A stretch of DNA of 6,739 nt from the NCBI GenBank assembly GCA_900555175.1, contig USJT01000057.1, forward strand, positions 1 to 6,739, in the 5' to 3' direction. The position numbers and the translations under genes were made by a program. Position 1 is the stretch's first letter. Every line of letters begins with the position of its first letter. Under the pieces are notes generated by a model. It did not search any database and was not told where the DNA came from. It saw nothing but the letters and a program-made list of their open reading frames with translations. Origin of the DNA: an uncultured bacterium (GTDB lineage: Bacteria; Cyanobacteriota; Vampirovibrionia; Gastranaerophilales; Gastranaerophilaceae). Of this stretch, positions 4,632 through 6,739 are shown in pieces.

Positions 4632-5933
4632 ATGAATAAATATGATGTTATAATTGTCGGCGGTGGAACTGCAGGATGTTCTGCTGCGTATAATGCAGGA
4701 ATTAGAGGTTTAAAAGTATTATTAATTGAAAAAAATATTCATTTGGGCGGTACAATAACCTCTGCTCTTGTTGTTCCTGCGATGAAGTCAGGTGAACATC
4801 AAATTAATACTGATTTCTACAAGGCTTTAATTGCTGAATTACACTCTATTGGCGGTCAAGCAACTTATCAAGATAACCCGGGCTGGTTCAATCCTGAGCT
4901 TACAAAAATAGCTCTTGATACTCTTATGGCAAAAGCCAATGTGGATGTGTTCTTTGACACCCATATAAGAGATGTAATTATTGAAAATAGGATTATTAAG
5001 GGTATTGTTATATCAAAAGAAATGTTATCTGTATATAACGAAAAGATAGAAAAGCAAAATAAAGAATTATCAGTATCTATCGAAGCGAAATATATAATTG
5101 ATGCAACTGGAAATTGTGAAATTGGAAAATTATGCGGTTGTGAATTTTTAGAAGAAAAAAATGAAAATCAGCCGGTAAGTTTAAGATTTTTAATGGGTGG
5201 AATTGATGTTCCAAAATTTGCAAAATGGCTTGAGGATTACGATAAGGATAGAAACGTTACAACTGTTGAAAATATAGACGGGTTTATACACCTTTCGACA
5301 GCTTATACTTGGGATAAGGATAAAAAGTGGGCATTAGCACCTTTATTTGAGGATGCTGTAAGCAAAGGTATACTAAAAGATCACGACAGAAACTATTTCC
5401 AGATATTTACCGTTGCCGGAATGCCTTCTACTATTGCGTTTAACTGCCCAAGGATTATAGATTATACAAAGACTCTTGATGTTGAAAATATGTCAAAAGC
5501 CTTGATATTAGCGAGAAAAAACATTTATAGGCTTGCCAATTTTTGTAAGATTTATTTCCCGGGATTTGAGAATTCTTATATATCAAATATTGCAGATATG
5601 CTTGGGGTAAGGGTTTCCAGAAGAATTAAGGGGAAATATGTTTATACAATAGATGATGTAAAAACGGGTAAAACTTTTGAAAATCCTGTTGTAGTCTCAA
5701 ATTATCCTGTTGATGTTCATTCTGATAAAAAAGATTCATCAACACTTGAGATGGTAAAAGACTATACACTTCCGCTAGAAAGCCTTATGTCTGCTGATAT
5801 TGACAATTTATTTGTTGCAGGAAGATGTATTTCTGCTGATTTTATGTCACAGGGTGCTTTGAGAGTTCAAGCAAGCTGCTTTTCTATGGGCGAAGGTGTT
5901 GCCAAATATATTGCTAAACTTCTTTCGGCTTAA
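4632..5933 (+). CDS. FAD-dependent oxidoreductase (FAD_oxidored family)
   Basis: This 433-residue flavoprotein has an N-terminal Rossmann fold for FAD: 'YDVIIVGGGTAGCSAAY' (residues 4-20, GxGxxG at 10-15) and the ribose-binding acidic residue Glu33 in 'VLLIEKN', followed by 'LGGTITS' (38-44). A second FAD contact, 'IIDATGN', is at 155-161. The C-terminal FAD segment is 'LFVAGRCISADF' (393-404) with 'GALRVQASCFSMGEG' (408-422). This layout fits the PF12831-type FAD-dependent oxidoreductases, whose substrates are mostly unknown. It is not an MnmC1/DAO-type protein, despite following a tRNA methyltransferase gene. No signal peptide or membrane helix is seen, so it should be cytoplasmic. The start is fixed by the Rossmann motif beginning at residue 4. 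The gene has its own promoter, and its last 20 bases overlap the convergent gene on the other strand. Family confidence is high; substrate is unknown. Confidence 0.88.
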   Translation: MNKYDVIIVGGGTAGCSAAYNAGIRGLKVLLIEKNIHLGGTITSALVVPAMKSGEHQINTDFYKALIAELHSIGGQATYQDNPGWFNPELTKIALDTLMAKANVDVFFDTHIRDVIIENRIIKGIVISKEMLSVYNEKIEKQNKELSVSIEAKYIIDATGNCEIGKLCGCEFLEEKNENQPVSLRFLMGGIDVPKFAKWLEDYDKDRNVTTVENIDGFIHLSTAYTWDKDKKWALAPLFEDAVSKGILKDHDRNYFQIFTVAGMPSTIAFNCPRIIDYTKTLDVENMSKALILARKNIYRLANFCKIYFPGFENSYISNIADMLGVRVSRRIKGKYVYTIDDVKTGKTFENPVVVSNYPVDVHSDKKDSSTLEMVKDYTLPLESLMSADIDNLFVAGRCISADFMSQGALRVQASCFSMGEGVAKYIAKLLSA

Positions 5934-6739
5934 TTTTTGTCATTAATATTTGAGCTGCATTAAGCAATGGATCAATTGTCGGTGAATATGGCGGTGCGTA
6001 GGTTAAGTCGTTATTAAAGAAATCTTCAACGCACATTCCTGCAAGAAGTGCCGCTGCAAGTGAATTAATCCTTTTATCAGCATCTCCTGCACCGATTGCC
6101 TGACCACCTAATAGCTTGCCTGTTTCATAGTCTGCTGTTAATTTTAGTGTAATATTATTGACATTTGGCATATAGCCAACTTTATCATTTTTTGTAACAG
6201 TTACGGATACTGGATTGAAGCCAAGCGATGTGGCCTTTTTCTCGGTTAAGCCTGTCATTGACATTGTAAGACTAAGGCATCTTGTTACTGCTGATCCTAG
6301 AACGCCTATAAATTTGTCATCTCCTCCGCAAACATTTATTGCTGCAGTTCGTCCTTCTTTGTTTGCGCTAGAGCCTAGCGGCATCCATATTTTTGTTCCG
6401 CTTACTATATGATTTTCTTCAACACAATCTCCGCAGGCATATATGTCTTTAATATTTGTTTCCATGCGCTCATTGACTTTGATTGCACCTGTTACTCCAA
6501 GTTCAATTCCTGCATCTTTTGCAATTTCAACATTAGGTTTTACCCCTGTGCATAAAATTACAAAATCAGTGTTAAATTCTTTACCTGTTCCTGTTCTTAC
6601 ACTTTTTACTCCGTTTATATCTCCTGAAAATTCTGTAACAAGTTCTGATGTTAGAATTTCAAAGCGGTTGTTATTTATGGAATTAATCTGCTTTAAAATT
6701 TGAATTTCTATATCTTCATCGACCACAGTCCTTATGTTT
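5914..6739 (-). CDS. NADH oxidase / CoA-disulfide reductase family flavoprotein, C-terminal part (cut by window edge)
   Basis: The frame stays open to the window edge: the codons before the GTG at 6726 read 'NIRT', so that GTG is internal. About 274 residues are visible, roughly the last 60% of a family member of about 450. Seen in order are the end of the NADH-binding domain with 'LCTGVKPN', the second FAD-binding motif 'TNIKDIYACGDCVEENHIVSG', the 'WMPLGSSANKEGRTAA' segment, 'TGLTEKKA', 'LLGGQAIG' and the dimerisation-domain signature 'YAPPYSPTIDPLLNAA' near the C-terminus. These belong to the single-cysteine disulfide reductase group (CoA-disulfide reductase, NADH oxidase, NADH peroxidase, persulfide reductase). 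The catalytic N-terminal Cys lies outside the window, so the exact reaction cannot be chosen. No rhodanese domain follows, since the frame stops at TAG (5916-5914). The 3' end overlaps the oxidoreductase gene tail to tail. Confidence 0.88.
   Translation of the reverse strand, partial: NIRTVVDEDIEIQILKQINSINNNRFEILTSELVTEFSGDINGVKSVRTGTGKEFNTDFVILCTGVKPNVEIAKDAGIELGVTGAIKVNERMETNIKDIYACGDCVEENHIVSGTKIWMPLGSSANKEGRTAAINVCGGDDKFIGVLGSAVTRCLSLTMSMTGLTEKKATSLGFNPVSVTVTKNDKVGYMPNVNNITLKLTADYETGKLLGGQAIGAGDADKRINSLAAALLAGMCVEDFFNNDLTYAPPYSPTIDPLLNAAQILMTKIKPKEV

Noticed and set aside
6215..6703. Two plus-strand open frames opposite the edge-truncated flavoprotein
   Set aside because: They are antisense shadows. 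The minus-strand frame carries the FAD-binding and dimerisation signatures.
1..6739. CRISPR array, tRNA, insertion sequence or defence system
   Set aside because: I looked for regular repeats, cloverleaf-like stretches, transposase motifs and terminal inverted repeats, and saw none. The genes are ordinary metabolic and membrane functions.

Overview
This is AT-rich bacterial DNA, with short intergenic gaps and compact, mostly single-gene transcription units on both strands. The mix of proteins (a B12-type radical SAM enzyme, an AI-2E family membrane protein, a stand-alone MnmC-type tRNA methyltransferase, a cyanobacterial/Bacillus-like homoserine kinase and a CoA-disulfide reductase/NADH oxidase), together with the base composition, suggests a gut-type member of the Melainabacteria (Gastranaerophilales) or a similar low-GC lineage. 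No rRNA or marker gene is present, so this placement is inference.

Layout. On the left edge, minus strand, lies the N-terminal part of a radical SAM protein (1-331). Its start overlaps the end of an AI-2E family permease gene (318-1367), so the two form one operon read leftwards. A 230-base AT-rich spacer follows. Then a plus-strand gene of unknown function (1610-2137) encodes a small Met/Gln-rich helical protein, closed by a clear intrinsic terminator (about 2146-2175). Converging on that terminator from the right is homoserine kinase (thrB, minus, 2207-3147), whose reading frame is broken near the N-terminus. The true start and the first 26 codons are visible in a different frame from the rest of the gene.

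Between thrB and the next gene is a compact divergent promoter region. Two near-consensus sigma-70 promoters share overlapping -35 boxes, flanked by an 11-bp inverted repeat. The plus-strand promoter drives an MnmD/MnmC2-like tRNA methyltransferase (3267-4526), with its -10 box only six bases before the ATG. A FAD-dependent oxidoreductase follows (4632-5933), again with a consensus promoter placed so close to the ATG that the mRNA should be leaderless. Its 3' end overlaps by 20 bp the 3' end of a convergent, edge-truncated NADH oxidase/CoA-disulfide reductase family gene (5914-6739, minus).

The genes do not form one pathway: they cover threonine biosynthesis, tRNA wobble-uridine modification, redox metabolism and membrane transport. 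I see no CRISPR array, mobile element, phage gene, tRNA or defence cassette. The points most worth a second look are the thrB frameshift, the leaderless-type promoter placement at two successive genes, the shared divergent promoter, and the unrecognised Met/Gln-rich protein.
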